NCBI GenBank assembly: GCA_017544185.1
Contig: JAFYEQ010000356.1
Location: 1-16,451, forward strand
DNA length: 16,451 bases
DNA from: Oscillospiraceae bacterium
GTDB taxonomy: Bacteria; Bacillota; Clostridia; Oscillospirales; Ruminococcaceae
Direction: 5' to 3'
Shown: positions 7,391 through 13,969 of the stretch, piece by piece
Layout: each line of letters starts with the position of its first letter
Numbering within the stretch: the stretch's first letter is position 1
The notes under the pieces: model-generated
The model's input: the letters and a program-made list of their open reading frames with translations, nothing else
Database searches by the model: none
What the model was told of the DNA's origin: nothing
Translations under genes and position numbers: made by a program

Positions 7391-8076
7391 TGAGTCTGTT
7401 CGTCATAGCAGACCTGCATCTGTCACTGACCTCGGGCCATCCGATGGATATATTCCCGGGCTGGGAGAACTACGTGCAGCGCATACAGGACAACTGGAAC
7501 GAGTTCGTAAAGCCGGAGGATACCGTGGTGATACCCGGTGACGTGTCCTGGGGCATGGGACTGGAGGCGGCGAAGGAGGACTTCGCACTCATCAACGCCC
7601 TGCCCGGGACAAAGATCATATCCAAGGGGAACCATGACTACTGGTGGAGCACCGCAGCCAAGATGGGCCGTTTCTTCGAGTCAAACGGCTTTGATACTCT
7701 GCATATACTCCACAACAACGCCTACCGCTACGGTGACTACGGGATATGCGGCACCAGGGGCTGGGTCAACGACGACAGCGAGCCTGCCGACGCTCTTGTG
7801 ATCGCCCGCGAGGTGCAGCGTCTGGAGGTATCCATAAAGGCTGCGCTGGATATGGGCGTGGATCCTCTGGTGTTCCTCCACTATCCGCCCTTCTTCGGAC
7901 AGGAGAGAGCCGACGATATCGTGGAGGTGCTGCATAAGTACGATATCAGGCGCTGCTGGTACGGCCACGTCCACGGGAAGGCACACCGTCGGGCGGTGAT
8001 GGGGGACATGGAAGGCATAGAGCTGCATATGATCTCCGCAGACTATCTGGGCTTCGTGCCGTATAAGATCATGTGA
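7390..8076 (+). CDS. calcineurin-like metallophosphoesterase
   Basis: This protein of 228 residues has the complete metallophosphoesterase motif set: ADLH (Asp8, His10), PGDVSWG (Asp51), KGNHDYWW (Asn81, His82), HYPPF (His164) and YGHVHGKAH (His193, His195). These residues bind two metal ions in the active site. No signal peptide or membrane segment, so cytoplasmic. The substrate is unknown; relatives annotated as serine/threonine phosphatases or phosphodiesterases are common and the motifs do not discriminate. Its ATG shares one base with the thrC stop (TGATG), so translation is coupled, though no functional link with threonine synthesis is evident. The pseudogene starts 14 nt after its stop. 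Confidence 0.93.
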   Translation: MSLFVIADLHLSLTSGHPMDIFPGWENYVQRIQDNWNEFVKPEDTVVIPGDVSWGMGLEAAKEDFALINALPGTKIISKGNHDYWWSTAAKMGRFFESNGFDTLHILHNNAYRYGDYGICGTRGWVNDDSEPADALVIAREVQRLEVSIKAALDMGVDPLVFLHYPPFFGQERADDIVEVLHKYDIRRCWYGHVHGKAHRRAVMGDMEGIELHMISADYLGFVPYKIM

Positions 8077-8090
8077 TGCGGGGGATGGCT

Positions 8091-8551
8091 ATGAGCCGCG
8101 AGAAAAATGCCCTAACGGACAAGGATACTGTTAGGGTCATCAAGATCGGCAGACAGGCGCTGCTTGAGTTCGTGTATGAGTAGTTCATCGAGGAGCAGGC
8201 ACAGTATCTGGATGTGGATCCCACAGATGTATCGGATATGTTCGAGCTCGACTGGGATAGCGGCGAGTTCATATTCTGCGCCGCAAAGTCGGAGGATGCC
8301 GACGGGAACATCATCCCGTTCCCGAAGGATATCGACCTTAAGAAGGTCATGAAGGCTATACCCGACACCACGGACACAATGTTTCGCGGCGGCAGGTATA
8401 ATGCTATTTCTTCCTCTATGTATAGACGATCTCTCCGTCCGAAAGCCGTATACGATGGCTTTCGGACGTATTTCTCGTCTATACATAGGTCAGAAAGTAG
8501 TATAAAGAGTATACCAAGGACGAGCTGGTAAGACTGTCAGGATCGTCATGA
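8091..8551 (+). pseudogene. small acidic hypothetical protein, broken by amber codon and palindromic insertion
   Basis: From ATG 8091 (GGGGGA 5 nt upstream; ATG 8085 is an alternative) the frame reads 30 residues ending LLEFVYE, then TAG at 8181-8183, then continues without break as FIEEQAQYLDVDPTDVSD, MFELDWDSGEFIFCAAKSED and IPDTTDTMFRGGRY up to 8399. There a palindromic element begins. Beyond it, in another frame, TAT at 8510 continues as YTKDELVRLSGSS and TGA at 8549-8551. Deleting 113 nt between the two copies of GTATA gives a continuous 115-codon reading frame, counting the TAG. Both the nonsense codon and the frameshifting insertion suggest loss of function. The intact family is unknown to me: acidic, aromatic-rich, cytoplasmic. 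A sequencing error at the TAG is possible, but the insertion is not explained that way. Confidence 0.75.
8395..8515. repeat. long nested palindromic element, MITE-like
   Basis: The stretch folds into one long interrupted hairpin. From outside in: GGTATA (8395-8400) with TATACC (8510-8515); ATGCTATTT (8401-8409) with 8495-8503, 9 pairs including two G-T; CTATGTATAGACGA (8416-8429) with TCGTCTATACATAG (8475-8488), 14 bp perfect; CGTCCGAAAGCC (8436-8447) with GGCTTTCGGACG (8457-8468), 12 bp perfect; loop GTATACGAT. Internal loops separate the blocks. Copies of GTATA at 8396-8400 and 8509-8513 may be a target duplication. It has no coding capacity and interrupts a gene, as expected for a non-autonomous mobile repeat. 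Confidence 0.7.
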
Positions 8552-8561
8552 TAGTGATAAG

Positions 8562-8592
8562 AAGAGCCCGAAGGCATCGCCTTCGGGCTCTT
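8562..8592. terminator. hairpin between convergent transcription units
   Basis: AAGAGCCCGAAGGC (8562-8575) and GCCTTCGGGCTCTT (8579-8592) form a perfect 14-bp stem with a 3-nt loop. It lies 10 nt after the pseudogene stop and 9 nt after the stop of the minus-strand small membrane protein gene. The trailing sequence on either strand is only moderately T-rich (CTCTTG and CTTCTTAT), but position and stability fit a bidirectional terminator. Confidence 0.85.
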
Positions 8593-8601
8593 GTGTATGC
8601 G

Positions 8602-8745
8602 TCACGGCCTCATGTGGCCGCTGCTGTCGCTCTGGTCGATCAGCTCCCGGAACGCCTGATGGAACTGCTCTCTGTTCCTTTTCTTGAGCTTGATGGTCAG
8701 TATACCTATGCCTATTACGGCTATGATGAATATGAACAGCATCAT
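8602..8745 (-). CDS. small single-pass membrane protein, 47 residues
   Basis: The deduced product starts MMLFIFIIAVIGIGILTIKL: a hydrophobic segment (about 2-18) followed by the basic KLKKRNR and a polar tail of about 25 residues ending GHMRP. The Lys/Arg cluster predicts a cytoplasmic C-terminus. A strong SD AAAGGAGGG (AGGAGG at 8760-8755) lies 9 nt before the ATG at 8745; a second ATG follows directly at 8742. The reading frame continues upstream to 8853 but through repeat-like sequence and without SD. It is read toward the terminator at 8562-8592, 189 nt after the GNAT gene. No known family recognised. The ribosome-binding site and clean membrane-protein layout are the reasons to believe it. 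Confidence 0.72.
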   Translation of the reverse strand: MMLFIFIIAVIGIGILTIKLKKRNREQFHQAFRELIDQSDSSGHMRP

Positions 8746-8810
8746 GATGTCTTCCCTCCTTTTGTCAGGTGATGTATCTATCTGCGAAATGTCCCGAAGG
8801 CAAAACTCAA

Positions 8811-8835
8811 CGAAATGGCCGCGGGCCCTGCCCGC
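8811..8835. repeat. 25-bp direct repeat, copy 1
   Basis: Identical over 25 nt to 8906-8930. The core is CGAAATGG followed by a small hairpin, GCGGGC (8821-8826) and GCCCGC (8830-8835) with loop CCT. A partial copy, TGCGAAATG, occurs at 8773-8781. It lies in the gap between the GNAT gene and the small membrane protein. Confidence 0.85.
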
Positions 8836-8905
8836 ACAGTACCGCCTGCTCACGCTAATGAACGTTACCGAGCCAGGAATGAAAGGCCTCTTAGGTAAAC
8901 ACCTG

Positions 8906-8930
8906 CGAAATGGCCGCGGGCCCTGCCCGC
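8906..8930. repeat. 25-bp direct repeat, copy 2
   Basis: Exact second copy, 95 nt from the first (start to start), ending 4 nt before the GNAT stop codon region. The self-complementary GCGGGC/GCCCGC core recalls dispersed REP-like elements; on the minus strand it could act as a processing site or weak terminator after the GNAT gene. Confidence 0.85.
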
Positions 8931-8934
8931 CCGC

Positions 8935-9456
8935 TTAGCGGAACCATTTGTTCACGAGGGTGGGTGTGGGGTAGCCCCAGTCCTCTTCTACTCCGGATGC
9001 CGTGAGGATGAAGCCGCTCTTGGTGAGGGAACGGGTGGCGCCCTTGTTTTCCACCATAGACGAAGCGGTGATGATCTCGATATCCGTATTGCCGTATATG
9101 TGATCGATCATCATCTTCCCTACCTCGGTGGCGATGCCGCTGCCCCAAGCGCGTTCGCACAGGCGGCAGCCGATGCTGATCTTGTGCATGCGCTCGTTGT
9201 AGCCGTACATCTCCGCGATGCCGCAGAAGGTGTCGGTGTATACCCCGAGGATCAGGGATCCCTCGTCGACAGCCTCGGTGTAGAGACGGTCTATCACGGT
9301 GTCTATGTCGTATCTCCGTTCAAAGAGGAACGTGGGCGCCGTGCGGTATATGCGGTCGTTCTCCACCAGCTCGCGCAGCCCCCTGCGGTCTGCCTGGGTG
9401 ATACGCGCGATGGTGATCCGCCCGCCCTCTATGACAGTAGTATCGAATATATCCAT
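8935..9456 (-). CDS. GNAT family N-acetyltransferase
   Basis: This is a 173-residue protein with the GNAT layout: N-terminal strand and helix with ITIARITQADRRGLRELV (14-31), central strands GSLILGVYTDTFCGIAEMYGY (66-86), the acetyl-CoA pyrophosphate-binding loop RLCERAWGSGIATEV (98-112), and a C-terminal MVENKGATRSLTKSGFI segment typical of the Asn/Lys-containing motif B. It resembles the RimJ/RimL-like group that acetylates protein N-termini or small amines; substrate not predictable. It starts 2 nt after the upstream PNPOx-like stop, with GGGTAA as a weak SD lying inside that gene's end, so it is the last gene of the tight operon. Family call is firm, function open. Confidence 0.9.
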   Translation of the reverse strand: MDIFDTTVIEGGRITIARITQADRRGLRELVENDRIYRTAPTFLFERRYDIDTVIDRLYTEAVDEGSLILGVYTDTFCGIAEMYGYNERMHKISIGCRLCERAWGSGIATEVGKMMIDHIYGNTDIEIITASSMVENKGATRSLTKSGFILTASGVEEDWGYPTPTLVNKWFR

Positions 9457-9458
9457 TA

Positions 9459-9941
9459 TTATCTTACCCGTGCCTTTGCGGAAAAGCTGTCCGTCACTAT
9501 GCGTATCACAGTTACGGCCGATGCCATGGCAGCATCTATGTCGAACTCACGGCCTGTCTGCGTGCGCATGAGCACCTTCAGCCCGTGGATCTTCTCGTCG
9601 CCGTCTATGATCTCAGCCGTGCCGCGCCCGATGATGGAGCTGAAGTACGATGCATAGCTGCAGGCGTCATCACCGCCGGAGATGATCTTTGCGTCCGTAT
9701 CCAGCTCTATGCAGCAGCGGGGACAAGCGCGTATCAGATCCAGCTTGTGCCCCTCACGAGCACAGTGGAGATAGAAGGTGAAGGTGCCGTTGTCGTACTC
9801 GTAGCCGTAGTGCATGGGGACTATGTACGGGTACCCTTCGTCGAACAGAGCGAGATGAAGTATCTTCGCCCTGTCAGCTATACCAAGTATCTGCGCGGTG
9901 TCAGTCACCCGGCGGTCCTTGCGCCGCATGTCCCGCGTCAT
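9459..9941 (-). CDS. PNPOx-like FMN-binding protein, NimA-type
   Basis: This 160-residue protein resembles the pyridoxamine 5'-phosphate oxidase-like split-barrel proteins annotated as flavin-binding or 5-nitroimidazole-resistance (NimA) type. Visible signs are the opening MRRKDRRVTD, DEGYPYIVPMHYGYE (34-48), FYLHCAREGHKLDLI (56-70), CCIELD and the YASYFSSIIGRGTAEI strand pair. No membrane segment. The ATG at 9941 overlaps the ABC-gene stop as ATGA, suggesting translational coupling; ATG 9929 (MRRKDRR) is the alternative start and fits the usual family N-terminus. Its substrate is unknown and no resistance role should be assumed. Operon neighbours are the ABC ATPase and the GNAT protein. Confidence 0.85.
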   Translation of the reverse strand: MTRDMRRKDRRVTDTAQILGIADRAKILHLALFDEGYPYIVPMHYGYEYDNGTFTFYLHCAREGHKLDLIRACPRCCIELDTDAKIISGGDDACSYASYFSSIIGRGTAEIIDGDEKIHGLKVLMRTQTGREFDIDAAMASAVTVIRIVTDSFSAKARVR

Positions 9942-10603
9942 ATCAGCATACCGTCGGATATGGTGATGATGCGGTCGGCGGTCTGGGCTACGGTGTGATC
10001 GTGAGTGATGAGTATCAGCGTCTGACCGAACTGCTTGATGGACGACTTCAGAAGGGTCAGTATCTCCTGGCCCGATGCGGAGTCGAGATTGCCCGTAGGC
10101 TCATCTGCGAGTATCACGGAAGGCTTGGCTATCATGGCACGCGCGATGGCGGTGCGCTGCTGCTGACCGCCCGAGAGCTGATGGGGATAGTGGTCGAGAC
10201 GGTCGGATATGCCCATGGCCTCGGCGAGCTGGGCGAGGTACTCATTGTCCGGCTGTTTGCTGTCAAGAGCCAGCGGGACGAGTATGTTCTCCCGTGCGGT
10301 CATAACGGGAAGGAGGTTGAAGAACTGGAACACGAAGCCCACCTTTGATCGGCGGTAGGCTGCCAGCTTGTCGTCGTTCATGGAGAACACGTCCTCGCCG
10401 TCTACAGTGAGAGATCCCTCATCGGGACGATCCATGGCGCCGAGTATGTGCAGCAGGGTGGATTTGCCGCTGCCGCTGCGTCCTACTATGGCGACGAACT
10501 CGCCCTTCTCGACTTCAAGGCTCACATCGTTCAGCGCTGTGACCGCGTTGTCGCCTTTGCCGTATTTCTTTGACAGATGCTCTGCCTTGAGTATAACTGA
10601 CAT
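9938..10603 (-). CDS. ABC transporter ATPase, MacB/LolD type
   Basis: This is a 221-residue nucleotide-binding subunit. Walker A GRSGSGKST (41-49), Q-loop Gln93 in FQFFNLLP, signature LSGGQQQR (143-150), Walker B VILADEP with catalytic Glu168, and switch His201 are all intact. The PTGNLDSASG D-loop region and the FQFFNLLPVMTARENI stretch are typical of ATPases that partner FtsX-like permeases (MacB, LolD, BceA groups). Odd point: no permease gene lies on either side; neighbours are hisA and a flavin-binding protein. SD AAAGGAG lies 5 nt before the ATG. A 50-nt gap after hisA contains a small GGGAC/GTCCC hairpin. Export substrate unknown. Confidence 0.93.
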   Translation of the reverse strand: MSVILKAEHLSKKYGKGDNAVTALNDVSLEVEKGEFVAIVGRSGSGKSTLLHILGAMDRPDEGSLTVDGEDVFSMNDDKLAAYRRSKVGFVFQFFNLLPVMTARENILVPLALDSKQPDNEYLAQLAEAMGISDRLDHYPHQLSGGQQQRTAIARAMIAKPSVILADEPTGNLDSASGQEILTLLKSSIKQFGQTLILITHDHTVAQTADRIITISDGMLI

Positions 10604-10653
10604 ATATGCTCCTTTATGGTGTGTCGGTAAGGGACATCGTTAGTCCCGTGTCT

Positions 10654-11412
10654 CTATTTGTATCTCTTAGCCAGCTCTTTGAATGAGAGACTGCCGCCGA
10701 ATATGTCCAGCGCACTGCCCACGGTGAAGTCCAGCCCGTACTTCTCGAGTATGGCTATATCATCGTAGGACCGTATCCCTCCCGCGTAGGTCACGGGGAT
10801 GGGCGAGGATGAGAGGATACGCGCTACTTCCTCGTCTGCGCCGTTCTGCTTTCCCTCCACGTCTACCGCGTGGACCAGGAACTCATCGCACTTCCCCGCC
10901 AGATATGACAGGGTATCGGCGCAAAGCTCTGTGTCGGTGAACTTCGTCCAGCGGTCGGTGACGACGTAGTACTTATCATCCCGTCGCCGCACGGACAGGT
11001 CCAGCACCAGATGCTCCCGCCCCACAGTGCCTACCAGACGGTCAAGGGCGTTCTCGTTGATGCGTCCGTCCTTGAACACCGCAGAGGTCACGATCACATG
11101 GGACGCGCCCCAGGACAGCAGCTGCGGTGCGGTGACATATGTGACGCCGCCGCCGATCTGCAGACCGTCGGGATAGGCTGCCATGGCGGCTATGGCCTGA
11201 TCCAGATCGCGGGAGTATCCCTTAGTGCCCGCGCGGTCGAGGAGTATGATGTGGCCGCCTTTGAGTCCCTTTTCTTTGTAGAGCTCAGCGTAGGCCGCAG
11301 CCCCCTTGTCGGAGACGAAGTTCTCCACAGCGCCGTTGTCATCGAGGCTTCCGCCTACGATCTGCTTGACGCTGCCATTGTGTATGTCTATACACGGACG
11401 AAAATGTATCAT
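10654..11412 (-). CDS. hisA: HisA isomerase, eukaryotic (HIS6) type
   Basis: This 252-residue TIM-barrel enzyme should isomerise ProFAR to PRFAR, the fourth step of histidine synthesis. The sequence looks like the eukaryotic HIS6/plant form rather than the usual bacterial HisA: MIHFRPCIDIHNGSVKQIVG at the start, LQIGGGV (84-90), and TYAGGIRSYDDI and GSALDIFGG near the end. The catalytic acid pair is probably Asp9 and Asp138. Bacteria of the Clostridia are known to carry this form, so it is not by itself evidence of recent transfer. Its ATG overlaps the ispE stop as ATGA. No other his gene is within the window, unusual for a histidine gene but not unknown. Enzyme call is confident, type is inferred from motifs. 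Confidence 0.9.
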   Translation of the reverse strand: MIHFRPCIDIHNGSVKQIVGGSLDDNGAVENFVSDKGAAAYAELYKEKGLKGGHIILLDRAGTKGYSRDLDQAIAAMAAYPDGLQIGGGVTYVTAPQLLSWGASHVIVTSAVFKDGRINENALDRLVGTVGREHLVLDLSVRRRDDKYYVVTDRWTKFTDTELCADTLSYLAGKCDEFLVHAVDVEGKQNGADEEVARILSSSPIPVTYAGGIRSYDDIAILEKYGLDFTVGSALDIFGGSLSFKELAKRYK

Positions 11413-12245
11413 ATGATCTCACCTGTCAGGTCGTATATCCCCGCGAGGAAGCCCTCGCCGCGCAGGACACGGACCATATCCTCTGCATATGCCCTGTCGG
11501 ACACGGGCGCGAACACCGCCGACCCGCTGCCCGTCATGAGAGAGCGTGGGCCCAGTATGTCCTTTATGCGCTCCACGTCGGGGACGGTGCCTGTCTGTTC
11601 GAATATGTTGTACAGCGGCAGGGAGCCGTCGGAGTATCTGCGTACTACCTCTGCAGCCGTCATATGCTCTGTCTCGGGGAGAGCGTCTATCAGGCGATAT
11701 GCTGCGGGAGTGGATATGCCCGCCTGTCCCTTTGCGACGATCACCGCTCCGTCCATGGGGAGGAGCGGTGTCATCCGTTCGCCTATGCCCTCACAGAGAG
11801 CTGCGCCGCCTACGAGACAGAAGGGTATGTCTGCCCCGCATCCTGCGGCTGTATGTATCAGCGCGTCAAGACCGTCGCCGTCAACGACGTTGCCGTCCAA
11901 AACGGCGCCGTATATGCTATGCATCGCCCGCAGTACCGCAGCACCGTCGGCGCTGCCGCCGCCCAGTCCCGCCTGCGAGGGGATGTGCTTCTCTATGTGT
12001 ATGTCTGCGCCGCCCGTACCGAAGGCGTCCATATACGCTGCAGCGCACTTGTAGGCTATGTTGCGCTCATCCGTGGGGATGTCCGGGTCGGAGCAGGTGA
12101 TGTGTATGCCGTCGGAGGGCGTCACGGTGACTATGTCCGCCATGGATATGGTATGCATCACGGATACCAGCTCGTGGTAGCCGTCCTCACGCTTACCTAT
12201 GCAGTCCAGGTACAGGTTTATCTTTGCGTATGCCAGCTCTGTCAT
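11409..12245 (-). CDS. ispE: 4-diphosphocytidyl-2-C-methyl-D-erythritol kinase
   Basis: This GHMP kinase phosphorylates CDP-methylerythritol in the non-mevalonate (MEP) isoprenoid pathway. The 278-residue protein has AKINLYLDCIGKREDGYHEL (Lys8 onward), the ATP loop PSQAGLGGGSAD (89-100), catalytic Asp139 in GADIPF, and MTGSGSAVFA near the end. I chose ATG 12245 because GGAG lies 5 nt upstream and it starts MTELAYAKIN as in the family; an upstream in-frame ATG would overlap the preceding gene. Start is 2 nt after the stop of the C39-like gene; stop overlaps hisA by 4 nt. No other isp gene nearby. Identification is firm. Confidence 0.96.
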   Translation of the reverse strand: MTELAYAKINLYLDCIGKREDGYHELVSVMHTISMADIVTVTPSDGIHITCSDPDIPTDERNIAYKCAAAYMDAFGTGGADIHIEKHIPSQAGLGGGSADGAAVLRAMHSIYGAVLDGNVVDGDGLDALIHTAAGCGADIPFCLVGGAALCEGIGERMTPLLPMDGAVIVAKGQAGISTPAAYRLIDALPETEHMTAAEVVRRYSDGSLPLYNIFEQTGTVPDVERIKDILGPRSLMTGSGSAVFAPVSDRAYAEDMVRVLRGEGFLAGIYDLTGEII

Positions 12246-12247
12246 GG

Positions 12248-12781
12248 CTACTCCAGCACGTAGGCCCGTATGAACTGCCGCCTGCTGCATACCGCAGTCA
12301 TGTCGGCTATCTTCATGGGGGCAAGTATATTATTGTAAAGGTTATGCACCTCATACCCGTCGGACTTGCGCTCGAAGGCTATGAAGTGGCTCGATGAACA
12401 CCATGGACGCTTTGTCCAGAAGCAGAGTATGAATACCCGATGCCGTGCCAGCGCCCTTGTGAACTCATCGTAGGAGGCGAGGCGCAGATAGGGATGGGAG
12501 AGGGCGTGTATCGCCTTGCCCATGCCGTCGGGATGCACTCCGAAGGTGCCCAGCAGCACCAGATGGGGCTCCAGCGCAAGGGCGATGTCCCGCAGGTCGG
12601 GCTGCTCCCCGCACATCCGCAGAGCGTTGTACAGGGCTATCGCGCCGCATCCGTTGTAGGACATGCGGTACAGGCCGAAGCGCAGCTCGGACACAGAGCC
12701 CTGTCCCTGTCCGCTGATGGAGCCTTCGGGCAGGGCGATGGATCCGTTTATCGTTCTGTTGCGCTTTGCGATAGCTTTCAT
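12248..12781 (-). CDS. putative C39-like cysteine peptidase
   Basis: This is a 177-residue protein, not recognised as a named family. SYNGCGAIALYNAL (41-54) looks like the nucleophile motif of papain-like/C39 enzymes with Cys45; SSHFIAFERKSDGYEVHNLYNN supplies His132 and Asn147 in the usual H-(about 14)-N/D spacing. No signal peptide, membrane segment or fused transporter domain, unlike the bacteriocin-processing C39 peptidases, so it would act in the cytoplasm. I chose ATG 12781 with GGTGA 5 nt upstream; a GTG at 12793 extends the frame but has no SD. It sits between the aminotransferase (24 nt) and ispE (2 nt). Function is inferred from the Cys/His/Asn pattern only. Confidence 0.75.
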   Translation of the reverse strand: MKAIAKRNRTINGSIALPEGSISGQGQGSVSELRFGLYRMSYNGCGAIALYNALRMCGEQPDLRDIALALEPHLVLLGTFGVHPDGMGKAIHALSHPYLRLASYDEFTRALARHRVFILCFWTKRPWCSSSHFIAFERKSDGYEVHNLYNNILAPMKIADMTAVCSRRQFIRAYVLE

Positions 12782-12805
12782 GGCAGTCACCACGCAGGTA
12801 TGTGT

Positions 12806-13969
12806 TCAGACGGTCTTTATGAACTCTGCTATCCGCTCTACAGCGGTCATTATATGCTTGAGAGAGTATGCGTAGGATATGCGTATGAATCCCTCGCCGC
12901 AGTCGCCGAAGGCGTTGCCGGGGACCACTGCCACGTCATGCTCGTTGAGCAGACGCTCGCAGAACTCCTCACTGGACAGCCCCGTGCTCTGTATGCTGGG
13001 GAACACGTAGAACGCGCCCCTCGGCTCGAAGCAGGACAGGCCAATGTCGTTGAGCGCCTTCACCAGCCAGCGTCTGCGCTGGTCGTACTCCGTGCGCATC
13101 TTGGCGATGTCGCTGTCGCAGGAGGTGATAGCCTCTATACCTGCGTACTGGGATACCGTGGGGGAGCACATGATGGCATACTGATGTATCTTCAGCATCT
13201 GCTTGCTCAAGGGGGTGGGAGCAGCCACATAGCCCAGTCTCCAGCCCGTCATTGAGTATGCCTTGGAGAAGCCGTTGACGTATATGGTACGCTCGGCCAT
13301 ATCCCCGATCTGTATGATCGAGGTATGCTCCCCGCCGTAGGTCAGGGCGGAGTAGATCTCGTCGGTGAGCACGATTATGTCCGTGCCATCAAGTACCTCT
13401 GCGATCTCCTCCAGATCCTTCCTGTCCATGACAGCGCCCGTGGGGTTGTTGGGGAAGGGGAGTATGAGCATCTTTGTCTTGTCGGTGATCTTGGACTTCA
13501 ACTGGGATGCGGTCAGCTTGAACTCATCCTCGGCACAGGTCTCCAGTGCTACGGGAGTACCTCCGGACAGGGATACTATGGGAGCATAGCATACGAAGCA
13601 GGGCTCCACCACCAGCACCTCGTCACCGGGGTCTACCAGAGCTCTGATGGCGATGTCTATGCCCTCGGAGCCGCCCACCGTCACGATGATGTCACTCGGC
13701 TCGTAGGATACGCCCGTGTCTTTGCGTATCTTGTCTGCTATGGCAGTCTTGAGCTCTACCATGCCCGCATTAGCGGTGTACTTGGTCTTTCCTCTCTCAA
13801 GGGAGGATATGGCAGCCTGACGCACGTTCCAGGGGGTCTGGAAGTCGGGCTCGCCAACGCCCAGGGATATGACGCCCTCTCTTGCGTTTGCAAGGTCGAA
13901 GAAGCGTCGTATGCCCGAGGGCTTCATATCATAGCATTTTCTTGCGATAAGTTTATCATAGTCTATCAT
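12806..13969 (-). CDS. class I/II PLP-dependent aminotransferase
   Basis: This is a 387-residue aminotransferase of the aspartate-aminotransferase fold. PLP contacts are PNNPTG (173-178), TDEIYSALTY (202-211) and the Schiff-base Lys236 in GFSKAYSMTGWRLGY (233-247); Arg363 in FIRISYAYS should bind the substrate carboxylate. The N-terminal GVISLGVGEPDFQTP (32-46) fits the PatA/AspC subgroup. Substrate not certain. The start overlaps the stop of the Lrp-like regulator as ATGA, a common pairing in Firmicutes that suggests the regulator responds to an amino acid handled by this enzyme. Length and motifs are complete. Confidence 0.94.
   Translation of the reverse strand: MIDYDKLIARKCYDMKPSGIRRFFDLANAREGVISLGVGEPDFQTPWNVRQAAISSLERGKTKYTANAGMVELKTAIADKIRKDTGVSYEPSDIIVTVGGSEGIDIAIRALVDPGDEVLVVEPCFVCYAPIVSLSGGTPVALETCAEDEFKLTASQLKSKITDKTKMLILPFPNNPTGAVMDRKDLEEIAEVLDGTDIIVLTDEIYSALTYGGEHTSIIQIGDMAERTIYVNGFSKAYSMTGWRLGYVAAPTPLSKQMLKIHQYAIMCSPTVSQYAGIEAITSCDSDIAKMRTEYDQRRRWLVKALNDIGLSCFEPRGAFYVFPSIQSTGLSSEEFCERLLNEHDVAVVPGNAFGDCGEGFIRISYAYSLKHIMTAVERIAEFIKTV

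Noticed and set aside
8110..8136. CCCTAAC/GTTAGGG hairpin at the start of the pseudogene
   Set aside because: It lies in coding-like sequence, 7 bp with a 13-nt loop; chance cannot be excluded and no regulatory context is seen.
8214..8531. 105-residue frame as an independent gene
   Set aside because: No SD at 8214; the sequence upstream reads in the same frame through a TAG, and its 3' part is palindromic insertion rather than protein-like sequence.
9459..9941. Specific nitroimidazole resistance function
   Set aside because: Only general PNPOx/NimA-like resemblance is visible; many such proteins have no known resistance role.
11011..12054. 347-residue open frame on the plus strand
   Set aside because: Antisense to ispE and hisA, both firmly identified; no SD and no family resemblance.
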